Shown piece by piece: positions 7,554-14,589 of a stretch of DNA of 14,904 nucleotides (position 1 is its first letter; each line of letters opens with the position of its first letter). The translations under genes and the position numbers were made by a program. This DNA comes from Acidobacteriota bacterium (GTDB taxonomy: Bacteria > Acidobacteriota > Polarisedimenticolia > Gp22-AA2). The notes under the pieces are model-generated. The model was not told the DNA's origin and did not search any database. It saw only the letters and a list, made by a program, of their open reading frames with translations. Where the stretch lies: the NCBI GenBank assembly GCA_016177515.1, contig JACOUZ010000250.1, positions 1 to 14,904 of the forward strand, given 5' to 3'.

Positions 7554-8114
7554 TCAGCCGCGCCGCAGCGCGGCCCCGGCGGCGGGCCTTGGGGACCCCG
7601 GTGCCCCGGCCCCGAAGCGCCGGAGCAGGCCGGCGATCAGGCCGGTGGTGGCGTGCCGCTTGGGATCTCCGGCGATGCGCACCCTTCCCCCGTGGGCGCG
7701 CACGACCTGCCGCTCCGGCACGCTCGCGACCGTGTAGTCCGTCCCCTTGCACTGGATGTCGGGACGGAGGCGGCGGATGATCGGGGCGACGGTGGGAGAG
7801 GAGAACTGGACCACGTAGTCGACTCCCTCGATGGCGGCCACGAGACGGGCGCGATCGGCCCCCGGCACGATCGGCCGCCCGGGGCCGCGCAGGGCCCGGA
7901 CGGATCGGTCGCTGTTGATCGCGACGACCAGGACGTCTCCCAGGCGGGCGGCGGCCCTGAGATAGCGCACGTGGCCCACGTGCAGGAGGTCGAAGAGCCC
8001 GTTCGCGAGCACCACGCGGGGGGCCGGCCGGCGGCGGCGCATCCGGACGATCCGGCGCTCCAGCCGCGGGAGCGTCGCGATGCGCCCCGAGGCGGTCGAG
8101 GGGATCCGGATCAC
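7554..8114 (-). CDS. rfaE2: D-glycero-beta-D-manno-heptose 1-phosphate adenylyltransferase (RfaE2/HldC-type, stand-alone)
   Basis: This nucleotidyltransferase converts heptose 1-phosphate and ATP into ADP-heptose, the donor precursor for LPS inner core. The 186-residue protein has the cytidylyltransferase fold: NGLFDLLHVGHVRYL with HxGH at 45-48, AINSDRSVRALRGPGRPIVP (66-84) and KGTDY (123-127). The distal motif is HATTGLI where family members usually have STT. The first 30 residues match the family lead-in; the last 18 are an Ala/Pro/Gly tail. In E. coli this activity is the C-terminal half of HldE; here it is a separate gene. The GTG start at 8114 overlaps the kinase stop as GTGA, so the pair is coupled. 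It is last in the leftward operon. Confidence 0.93.
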   Translation of the reverse strand: MIRIPSTASGRIATLPRLERRIVRMRRRRPAPRVVLANGLFDLLHVGHVRYLRAAARLGDVLVVAINSDRSVRALRGPGRPIVPGADRARLVAAIEGVDYVVQFSSPTVAPIIRRLRPDIQCKGTDYTVASVPERQVVRAHGGRVRIAGDPKRHATTGLIAGLLRRFGAGAPGSPRPAAGAALRRG

Positions 8115-9151
8115 GCGCGCCGCGCCTCCGCGTCGAGGGCGGGGTCACTGCGCACGGCGCGGCGCAGCTCCTCGCGGCCGAGCGTCGCCGTGCCCCGCTT
8201 CATGACGACGATCCCCCCTGCATAGTTGGCCAGCCGCGCGGCTTCGGCCGGGGCGCTGCCCGACAGGGTCGCCAGAGCGAAAACGCTGATCACCGTGTCG
8301 CCCGCGCCGGTCACGTCCGCCACCTCGTCGGTGCCGAACACCGGCAGGTGAAGAGGCTCGGCCCCGCGGGTGAACACCGACATTCCGCGGCTGCCGCGCG
8401 TCACCACGATCGTCTCGGCGTCGATCGCTTCACGCAGGAGGGTCCCGGCACGCGCCAGCTTCTCCAGGTCCTCGTTCACGCGCTCGCCGAGGGCCGCCTC
8501 GGCCTCCTGGAGGTTCGGCGTGGCCGCGGTCATGCCGCGGAACAGCCGGAGCTGGGAACGCGAGTCCACGAACAGGGGCAGCCGGGCCCCGCGCAACGCC
8601 TCGAGAACGGGACCGATGGTCCCCGGGTGCAGGAGCCCCAGAGAGTAGTCGGAGATCAGCGCCCCGCGCGCCGGCTCCAGCGCCTCGCGGATCGCGGGCC
8701 ACAGCGGCCGCCCCGCGGCGGCTGCCGCCGATCCCCCGCCGCGGTCCACCCGGACGATCTGCTGCTTGACCGAGTGGGCGCTGCCCGCCAGGACACGGCG
8801 CTTCACCGGCGTGCTGTACCCGGGATCGCGCCAGACCCGCGTCGTGTCCGCCCCGCGCTCGCGCAGGATGTCGACGAGCCGGTCGCCCGCCTCGTCGCGG
8901 CCGACCCGCCCCACCACCAGAGGGCGGCCCTCGAGCGACGCGAGGTTGTTCACCGCGTTGGCGCCGCCGCCGGGCAGCCGGTCGGTCCGGCGGTGGCTGA
9001 GGATGAGGACCGGCGCCTCCCGCGAGACCCGGTCGATCTCGCCGTACTCGAACTCGTCGAGCACGAGATCGGCGACCACCAGGACGCGCACCCCCGCCAT
9101 CCGGTCGATCGAACGCAGGAGCGAATCGCGCAGGGTCCCGGGCGCCGTCAC
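8111..9151 (-). CDS. rfaE1: D-glycero-beta-D-manno-heptose-7-phosphate kinase (RfaE1/HldA-type, stand-alone)
   Basis: This ribokinase/PfkB-family enzyme phosphorylates heptose 7-phosphate at C1 in ADP-heptose synthesis. The 346-residue product matches the N-terminal half of HldE. It has VLVVADLVLDEFEYGEIDRVSREAPVLIL in the lid and substrate region, LPGGGANAVNNLASL (59-73), VVGRVGRDEAGD, and TPNLQEAEAALGE. The PfkB signature DVTGAGDTVISVFALA (279-294) contains the catalytic Asp285. The open frame extends far upstream through gmhB. The likely start is GTG at 9151, which overlaps the gmhB stop as GTGA and has GGAGGGGG just ahead. It ends just beyond the kinase domain, with no linker to a transferase domain. 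Confidence 0.93.
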   Translation of the reverse strand: MTAPGTLRDSLLRSIDRMAGVRVLVVADLVLDEFEYGEIDRVSREAPVLILSHRRTDRLPGGGANAVNNLASLEGRPLVVGRVGRDEAGDRLVDILRERGADTTRVWRDPGYSTPVKRRVLAGSAHSVKQQIVRVDRGGGSAAAAAGRPLWPAIREALEPARGALISDYSLGLLHPGTIGPVLEALRGARLPLFVDSRSQLRLFRGMTAATPNLQEAEAALGERVNEDLEKLARAGTLLREAIDAETIVVTRGSRGMSVFTRGAEPLHLPVFGTDEVADVTGAGDTVISVFALATLSGSAPAEAARLANYAGGIVVMKRGTATLGREELRRAVRSDPALDAEARRA

Positions 9152-9726
9152 GTCCCCCTCCGTCCGAGAATCCAGCGCACCGCGTCCAGAAGGTCGTCCG
9201 CCGTGTGCGCCGGGGGCGTCTTGAAGCGGTCCTTCTGGTGCTCCACGAGCCCGCGTCCGTAGCCGGTCAGCACCAGGATGCCCCGCACGCCGGCCGCCGC
9301 CCCCGCTTCCAGGTCCACCACGCTGTCCCCGACGACGTAGGAGCGCCCGAGGTCGATGCCGTGATCGCGCGCCGCCTGCAGAATCATTCCCGGCTTCGGC
9401 TTGCGGCAGTCGCAGGCGGCACGCCAGGGAGGGCTCCCTTCGGCCGGATGATGCGGGCAGTAGTAGATGGCGTCCAGGCGCGCGCCCGCGCCGGCCGCGA
9501 GGGACCGGAGGCGCGCGTGCACCGCCTCGACCAGGTCCTGGCAGAAGTAGCCGCGCGCCACCCCCGACTGGTTGGTGGTGACGATCGCCAGCACGCCGGC
9601 CTCGTTGACCAGCCGGATCGCCTCCAGGCTCCGCGGCAGCAGCCGGTATCGCGAGATGTGATTGACGTACCCGACCTCCTCGCTGATGGTGCCGTCGCGG
9701 TCCATGAAGATCGCGGGGTGGCTCAT
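9148..9726 (-). CDS. gmhB: D-glycero-beta-D-manno-heptose-1,7-bisphosphate 7-phosphatase
   Basis: GmhB removes the C7 phosphate of heptose 1,7-bisphosphate, between the kinase and adenylyltransferase steps whose genes follow it. The 192-residue HAD-superfamily protein has the nucleophile motif FMDRDGT with Asp9 and Asp11, VTTNQSGVARGYF (49-61), the lysine motif CRKPKPGM and VVGDSVVDLEAG (131-142). The zinc site is CPHHP plus CDCRKP: Cys90, His92, Cys105 and Cys107, at the E. coli GmhB positions with a constant offset of two. The ATG at 9726 overlaps the acyltransferase stop as ATGA. An in-frame extension upstream would be out of character and is rejected. Confidence 0.94.
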   Translation of the reverse strand: MSHPAIFMDRDGTISEEVGYVNHISRYRLLPRSLEAIRLVNEAGVLAIVTTNQSGVARGYFCQDLVEAVHARLRSLAAGAGARLDAIYYCPHHPAEGSPPWRAACDCRKPKPGMILQAARDHGIDLGRSYVVGDSVVDLEAGAAAGVRGILVLTGYGRGLVEHQKDRFKTPPAHTADDLLDAVRWILGRRGT

Positions 9727-10775
9727 GGGTGCGTCGGCGCCCGTGCCGCTCCGGACCCTGGAGCCGCCGCGATCCCGGATTGCGGCGCCGCCGCCTCGGG
9801 TCCGCGCGCCGGCGCCGTCGCGGCCGAAGGCTGCGAGCGCCAGCGGTTGTGCATCCACAGCCAGCAGTCCGGGCGGCGGCGGATCTCCTCCTCCAGACGG
9901 CGGGTGCATTGCTGCGTGATGGCCTGGATGTCCTCGGCCAGGGTGCCGCGCCGGGCGGCCACGATCGGCTCGCCATAGCGGATCAGGAGCCGGCCGTCCT
10001 CGAGCGGGTAGGAGAACATGGGCACCATCGGAGCCCCGGTCTTCAGGGCGAAGATGGCGAGCGCCGGCGTCGTGGAGGCCGGTGCGCCGAAAAAGTCGAC
10101 GAACAGGCCGCCTTCGCCGCGCACGTTCTGGTCGATCATCAACCCGACGGCGCGCCCCGGGCGCAGCGCCCGCAGCACGCCGCGCGCCGCGGCGTACTTG
10201 GAGATCAGCTCGTTGCCCGTGACGCGCCGCAGCCCGGACAGAAAGGCGTCGAGGCGGCCGTTGTCGAGCGGCCGCACGACCATCGAGAAGGGAACCCCGA
10301 TACGGGGCTGCAACAGCCCCACCAGCTCCCAGTGACCGAAGTGGCCCGAGAAGACCAGGACGCCGCGTCTCCCGGCCGCCGCCGTCAGGAGATGTTCCGT
10401 CCCTTCGTAGACCGCGAGGCGCTCGAGGGGCAGGCGCGCGCAGCGCCGGAAATAGGCGGAGTCCGCCATGATCATCCCGGCGTGGGCGAAGGAGGCCCGG
10501 GCCAGGCGGGCCCGCTCGCGGGGCGCCAGGGCGGCGCCGAACGCCCGCTCCAGGTTGGCCCGGGCGATGTTGCGGTGTCGGGGCGAAAGGGCATGAAAAA
10601 GACGACCGCAGGCCCGCCCGATGCTCAGCCCCATCCGGCGGGGCAGGACGGCGAGAACGGCGAGCAGGGCGCGGCAGAAGACGTAGGACAGGTTGTGCCG
10701 CAGGGCCCGGGTCTGCCGCGAGTGGCGCAGGCGGCGCAGGGGTGTGAAGCGGCCGGGGGAGGTGGCGGGCCGCAT
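9723..10775 (-). CDS. lpxL: Lipid A late acyltransferase, LpxL/LpxM (HtrB) family
   Basis: Members transfer an acyl chain from acyl-ACP to Kdo-bearing lipid A precursor at the inner membrane. A hydrophobic N-terminal segment (about residues 29-48, LSYVFCRALLAVLAVLPRRM) probably anchors the protein. The catalytic HX4E motif is GHFGHWE with His145 and Glu150. Other family marks are MVVRPLDNGRLD, GLMIDQNVRGEGGLFVDFFGAPA (211-233), ALKTGAPMVP and CWLWMHNRWR near residue 304. About 35 Ala/Pro-rich residues follow the last motif. Acyl-chain length and position cannot be told from sequence, so the lpxL symbol is by family. The ATG at 10775 lies 1 nt after the lpxK stop. The first 25 residues are basic. 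Confidence 0.9.
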   Translation of the reverse strand: MRPATSPGRFTPLRRLRHSRQTRALRHNLSYVFCRALLAVLAVLPRRMGLSIGRACGRLFHALSPRHRNIARANLERAFGAALAPRERARLARASFAHAGMIMADSAYFRRCARLPLERLAVYEGTEHLLTAAAGRRGVLVFSGHFGHWELVGLLQPRIGVPFSMVVRPLDNGRLDAFLSGLRRVTGNELISKYAAARGVLRALRPGRAVGLMIDQNVRGEGGLFVDFFGAPASTTPALAIFALKTGAPMVPMFSYPLEDGRLLIRYGEPIVAARRGTLAEDIQAITQQCTRRLEEEIRRRPDCWLWMHNRWRSQPSAATAPARGPEAAAPQSGIAAAPGSGAARAPTHP

Positions 10776-10776
10776 G

Positions 10777-11859
10777 TCAGCGTCTCCGGTCCAGGCGGAG
10801 GGCCGCGAGCCGGTCGAGGAGCCATGGCTGCAGGTCCCTGTCCCGGGGAAAGGCCACCCGGATCGCCAGCGCGTAAAGCGGCGGGGAGCCGTCGGGGGTC
10901 TCCACGATGCGCACCAGGTCCTTCTCCGTGGTCACGAGGACGTCCGCGCCGAGCCGGCGCGCTTCGCCCGCCACCTGCTCGAGGTCACGGCGGCGGAAAG
11001 GATGATGGTCGGCGAAACGGCGCGCGCCGGCCAGGCGCACTCCCAGTGAGCGCAGGTCGTCCTCGAACCGCTCCGGCCGGGCGATACCCGAAAAGGCATA
11101 AGCCGAGAATCCCTTGAGCGCCGCGGGGCCGATCGACTCGCCCTCCGGCCTGACGAATGCGCGCGGCTCCATGCGGCAGTGAAACAGGGCGGCGTCCGGG
11201 TTGAAGCGCTCCAGGGCGGAAGCCAGGCTCAAGGGACTGCGTCCGTCCGATCGAGTCAGGATGCAGGCATCGGCGCGCGCGATCGACGCAAGCGGCTCGC
11301 GCAGCGGGCCGCGCGGCAGCATTCTACCATTGCCCCAGGGGTCCCGGCCGTCCACGAGCAGCAGGTCCAGATCGCGCGCCAGGCGACGGTGCTGGAAGGC
11401 GTCGTCCAGGACGATCACCTCCGGCGAAACCGCGCCGATCAGGAGGCGCGCCGCCCCCACGCGGTCCGCGCCGACGGCCACGGGCACGGCCGGATTGTCC
11501 CGGGCGATCAGGTACGGCTCGTCCCCGGCGCTCTGCGCATCGGCGAGGAGAGCGCGGCCGTCGGAGACCAGGAGGGGATCGCGCGCCGCCCGCCTGCGGT
11601 AGCCGCGGCTGACGACGCCGACGCGGTACCCGGAGTCGCGCAGCAGGGCGGCGATGCAGGAAGCCAGGGGCGACTTGCCGGTCCCGCCCACCGTCAGGTT
11701 GCCGATGCTGATGACCAGGCAGGGCAGCCGCTGGACGCCCAGGCGGCCCGAGTCGTAGAGCGCGTTCCGCAGGCCGACGGCCGCGCGGTAGGCCATTCCG
11801 GGAAGGAGGAGGAACGGCCGGACTGCGGGCGGCGCGGCGAGCCGATCGACGCCGATCAC
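10777..11859 (-). CDS. lpxK: Tetraacyldisaccharide 4'-kinase
   Basis: LpxK phosphorylates the 4' position of the tetraacyldisaccharide precursor to form lipid IVA, at the inner-membrane surface. The 360-residue product has the family P-loop IGNLTVGGTGKSP (residues 52-64), preceded by a hydrophobic N-terminal helix around residues 12-30. Next come VVSRGYRRR (82-90), SAGDEPYLIAR (110-120) and LDDAFQHRRLARDLDLLLVDG (151-171); the usual DDGLQH is DDAFQH here. The C-terminal half has AFSGIARPERF, FADHHPF (283-288) and VTTEKDLVRI (309-318). The GTG start at 11859 overlaps the waaA stop as GTGA. Length is slightly above the usual 320-340. Confidence 0.95.
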   Translation of the reverse strand: MIGVDRLAAPPAVRPFLLLPGMAYRAAVGLRNALYDSGRLGVQRLPCLVISIGNLTVGGTGKSPLASCIAALLRDSGYRVGVVSRGYRRRAARDPLLVSDGRALLADAQSAGDEPYLIARDNPAVPVAVGADRVGAARLLIGAVSPEVIVLDDAFQHRRLARDLDLLLVDGRDPWGNGRMLPRGPLREPLASIARADACILTRSDGRSPLSLASALERFNPDAALFHCRMEPRAFVRPEGESIGPAALKGFSAYAFSGIARPERFEDDLRSLGVRLAGARRFADHHPFRRRDLEQVAGEARRLGADVLVTTEKDLVRIVETPDGSPPLYALAIRVAFPRDRDLQPWLLDRLAALRLDRRR

Positions 11860-13202
11860 GGGCGGGCGGCCTGAAGCCCGCGTGCGGGGGCGGGGGACAG
11901 GATTTCCTCGATCAGGGCCAGGGTGCGATCGAGGGCCCCGCGGTTGGCCTCAACGATCCGGCGCGCCATGGAGGAAGCCACGGCGTAGCCGGCGCGGTCG
12001 GAGAGCAGGCGGACCAGCAGGTTCCCCAGCTCGTCCCCGTCACGCGCCACGAAGCCGGCGCCCGCCGCCGTCAGCGCCTCGGCTGCGGCCCGGAAATTTT
12101 CCATGTGCGGGCCGAACAGGACCGGCCGGCCGAGCGCCGCTGGTTCGAGCACGTTGTGCCCGCCGCGCCGCACCAGGCTGCCGCCGACGAACACCAGGTC
12201 CGAGGCGGCGTAGAGCTCGGGCAGCACGCCCATGAGGTCGAGCACCAGGACGTCGAAGCGCGCGGGCGCCTGGGCGCGCCCCGGCGCGGCGGCCCGCGCC
12301 GGCTGTCCTGCCGCCGCGAGGCCGCTCCAGAGCGCGACCACATGCCCGGCTTCGCCCGCCAGGCGCTGCGCCGTGGCGAAATCCCTGGGGTGGCGGGGCG
12401 CCAGGACCAGGCGCGCCGAAGGATGCGTCCGGCGCAGGGCCGCGAACGCCTCCAGGACCGCCCGTTCCTCTCCCGCGGCGGTGCTGCCGGCCACGAAGAG
12501 CGGCGCCCCATCCTCGAGGCCCAGCCTGCGGCGCACGCCCTGCCGATCTCCCGCGGGAGGCGCCAGGTCGAATTTGAGGCTGCCGGTCACGCGCACCCGG
12601 CGCTCGTCCGCCCCGAGATCGACGATCCGCTCCGCGTCCTCCCGCGACTGCATGCCGAAGAGGCTCACGCACGCAAGCGCCCGGCGCACGAAGGGACGCA
12701 GGGCGCGGTAGCGTGGATAGCTGCGGAGCGAGATCCGGCCGTTCACCAGCACGACCGGCACGCCCTTTTGGGCGCACAGCCTCAGAAGATTGGGCCAGAT
12801 CTCCGTCTCCAGGATCAGGATGGCCCGGGGGCGCAGGCGATCGAGGAGGCGTCCCATCGCGAACGGCAGATCGAACGGCAGCGCGGTGATCGACTCGGGC
12901 GGCGCGGCGCCACCGGCGCGCGCGGACGCCAGGGCACGTCCCGTGGCGGTCGCCGTGGTCAGGTGCACGGGCGCCCCGGGGAAGCGCCGGCGCAGGGAAG
13001 GCAGGAGCGACAGGGCGAGTCGCACCTCGCCGACCGAGACGGCGTGAATCCAGAACCCCCCGGCGGCAGAGCCGGCGGGAAGGTGTCCGAGGCGCTCGCG
13101 CAGGGGGGGCAGCGAAGCGCGTTTCAGAATCGTCATCAGCATCTGGCAGGGGAGAACGGCGGCCCAGGCCAAAGAGAGCAGAGCCCCGTACAGACGGTAC
13201 AT
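11856..13202 (-). CDS. waaA: 3-deoxy-D-manno-octulosonic acid (Kdo) transferase
   Basis: WaaA transfers Kdo from CMP-Kdo to lipid IVA, the first core sugar step. The 448-residue product has the family's N-terminal membrane helix (about 5-25), then HAVSVGEVRLALSL with catalytic-type Glu59, LTTATATGRA and ILETEIWPNLL (130-140). NGRIS, VTGSLKFD (usual VTGNLKFD), GSTAAGEE and GGSLVRRGGHNVLEPAALG follow, then VLFGPHMENF. The open frame continues upstream, but ATG 13202 is chosen because it gives the expected N-terminus MYRLYGALLSLAW. Upstream translation would cross the promoter at 13211-13240. Whether it adds one or more Kdo residues cannot be read from sequence. It is first in the operon, with no clear ribosome binding site. 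Confidence 0.94.
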   Translation of the reverse strand: MYRLYGALLSLAWAAVLPCQMLMTILKRASLPPLRERLGHLPAGSAAGGFWIHAVSVGEVRLALSLLPSLRRRFPGAPVHLTTATATGRALASARAGGAAPPESITALPFDLPFAMGRLLDRLRPRAILILETEIWPNLLRLCAQKGVPVVLVNGRISLRSYPRYRALRPFVRRALACVSLFGMQSREDAERIVDLGADERRVRVTGSLKFDLAPPAGDRQGVRRRLGLEDGAPLFVAGSTAAGEERAVLEAFAALRRTHPSARLVLAPRHPRDFATAQRLAGEAGHVVALWSGLAAAGQPARAAAPGRAQAPARFDVLVLDLMGVLPELYAASDLVFVGGSLVRRGGHNVLEPAALGRPVLFGPHMENFRAAAEALTAAGAGFVARDGDELGNLLVRLLSDRAGYAVASSMARRIVEANRGALDRTLALIEEILSPAPARGLQAARP

Positions 13203-13210
13203 GCGTGCGG

Positions 13211-13240
13211 AGTATAGTTCACCGCTTTGACGGGCGTCAA
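13211..13240 (-). promoter_or_regulatory. Sigma-70-like promoter of the waaA operon
   Basis: On the minus strand, TTGACG (13240-13235) and TATACT (13216-13211) each match five of six consensus bases and are 18 nt apart. Only 8 nt separate the -10 hexamer from the waaA ATG at 13202. The transcription start should therefore fall within a base or two of the start codon, giving a leaderless or nearly leaderless mRNA. In such GC-rich sequence a match this good by chance is unlikely. Confidence 0.7.
13227..13240. promoter_or_regulatory. Short dyad overlapping the waaA -35 box (possible operator)
   Basis: TTGACG and CGTCAA form a perfect 6-bp inverted repeat around a 2-nt GG spacer. One arm is the -35 hexamer of the waaA promoter. 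The dyad lies between two divergent genes, where a regulator could bind. No protein is known to me to use exactly this site, and a 12-base match could be coincidental. Confidence 0.35.
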
Positions 13241-13278
13241 CGCATCGCCGCGGGGTCGCGCGATCCCCCGCGCCTCTC

Positions 13279-13307
13279 TTGTCCGCGGGCCAGCGGCAAC
13301 CCATATT
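13279..13307 (+). promoter_or_regulatory. Weak candidate promoter for the HD-GYP gene
   Basis: TTGTCC (13279-13284) and CATATT (13302-13307) are 17 nt apart and point rightward. They match the sigma-70 consensus at three and four of six positions, so the call is weak. It would give a 5' leader of roughly 90 nt before ATG 13405. Nothing else promoter-like is evident on this strand in the 202-nt gap. Confidence 0.25.
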
Positions 13308-13404
13308 GAGGTGGAATGACCTGGATCCCCACTGCGCCCTGCACCGGTCCGTCCCCGGAGCGCCACGCGGCGCCCGCGACATCCTCCTGGTTCGGGGGCG
13401 CCCC

Positions 13405-14589
13405 ATGAGCCGGCCGGCGGTTGTGCTGGTCAACCACGACCCGGGCTCACGAATGCAGCTCCGGGAGCGCGTCGCTGCGGTCTGCCCGCCGGGAATGGAG
13501 GTCCTGGCGGCGGCCTCGACCGAGGAGGCGCTCGGCGTCCTGTACTCCCTGCGCGAGCAGCACCGGCAGGTCGAGCTGGTGATCGCCACGCAGGGAATGC
13601 CCGGCATTCCAGGCGGACGGTTCCTCGAGATCGTCAACGCGCAATTCCCGGGCGTGGGCAAGATCCTGCTGTCCGACAAGCCGAGCCTGGAGGAGGCGAT
13701 CTACACTCTGAACAACGCCGGGCTCGACAAGTACATCCCGACCCCCTGGGACCCCGAGGACGTCAAATTCACCATCACCGCCCTGCTGCGCCAGAGGGAG
13801 ATGAAGCTCCTGAACGAGAAGCTGCTCTCGGACCTGCAGATGCGAAACCAGCAGCTCACCACGGCGCTCGTGAGTCTGGAGCAGGCCCGCAGCGAGATGG
13901 AGCACTCCTACATCCAGACGGTGGAGTCGCTGGCCATCGCGCTCGAGGCCAAGGACCGCTACACCTCGGGCCATTCGCAGCGCGTGTCGAAATTCGCGCG
14001 CCTCATCGCGCGCTCCCTGGGGCTGGCAAAAGAGGAGATCGAGATCGTCGCGCAGGTGGCGCTCCTGCACGACATCGGCAAGATCGGCATGCTGGACAAG
14101 ATCCTGAACAAGCCCGCGAACCTGACGCCGGAGGAACGGGAGGCGATCAAGTCGCACCCGGTGGTCGGCGCTCAGATCCTCGCGCCGGTGTCCACGTTCT
14201 CGAAGCACGTGGCGGGGATCAAGCACCACCACGAGATGTACGACGGCAGTGGCTATCCCGACCGGCTGAAGGGTGTGGAGATTCCCCTGCACGCCCGCAT
14301 CGTCAGCCTGGCCGACGCCTTCGACGCGATGACCTCGACACGGCCGTACCGCGTCGGCCTGCCGATCGAGTTCGCCATGCAGGAAATGAAGAGGATGGCC
14401 GGCATCCAGTTCTGCCCCGACTGCGTGGACGCGTTCATCCGGGTCCTCAAGACCTCCGGCGTCGCGGAGGAAGAGCCCCTGGATCGGCCGGGGCCGCTGC
14501 CCGCGGGCGCGCCCGGGGCGCCCCGCGACGACACGCCCGAGGACGCCTCCGGGCCGTTCCGGGACGTCGACCTGCCGACGGGCACCTGA
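13405..14589 (+). CDS. HD-GYP domain protein with degenerate receiver domain (probable c-di-GMP phosphodiesterase)
   Basis: HD-GYP proteins hydrolyse the second messenger cyclic di-GMP. Of 394 residues, about 1-125 resemble a response-regulator receiver. Its phosphoacceptor Asp is replaced by Thr62 (IATQGMPG), the conserved Lys by Thr113 (PTPWD), and the acidic pair by Asn10-His11. A helical linker (about 128-172, KLLNEKLLSDLQMRNQQL) leads to the HD-GYP domain at 175-350. That domain keeps GHSQRVS (His190), LLHDIGKIG (His222, Asp223), His251, HHHEMYDGSGYP (274-285) and LADAFDAMTS. The last 40 residues are Pro/Gly/Asp-rich and look disordered. ATG 13405 is chosen because it puts the first beta strand at the N-terminus; GGGGG lies six bases upstream. 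A TTG at 13279 is in frame but unlikely. Confidence 0.92.
   Translation: MSRPAVVLVNHDPGSRMQLRERVAAVCPPGMEVLAAASTEEALGVLYSLREQHRQVELVIATQGMPGIPGGRFLEIVNAQFPGVGKILLSDKPSLEEAIYTLNNAGLDKYIPTPWDPEDVKFTITALLRQREMKLLNEKLLSDLQMRNQQLTTALVSLEQARSEMEHSYIQTVESLAIALEAKDRYTSGHSQRVSKFARLIARSLGLAKEEIEIVAQVALLHDIGKIGMLDKILNKPANLTPEEREAIKSHPVVGAQILAPVSTFSKHVAGIKHHHEMYDGSGYPDRLKGVEIPLHARIVSLADAFDAMTSTRPYRVGLPIEFAMQEMKRMAGIQFCPDCVDAFIRVLKTSGVAEEEPLDRPGPLPAGAPGAPRDDTPEDASGPFRDVDLPTGT

Noticed and set aside
8111..8114. Frameshift splitting a single HldE gene
   Set aside because: The kinase ends cleanly after its domain, and the transferase begins with its own start overlapping the stop, as in other split pairs.
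13279..13404. TTG-initiated 42-residue N-terminal extension of the HD-GYP protein
   Set aside because: The added residues have no receiver character, and the receiver's first strand starts right after ATG 13405.
13203..13679. N-terminal extension of waaA upstream of ATG 13202
   Set aside because: The extension would run through the likely promoter and the divergent HD-GYP coding region; the family N-terminus fits ATG 13202.
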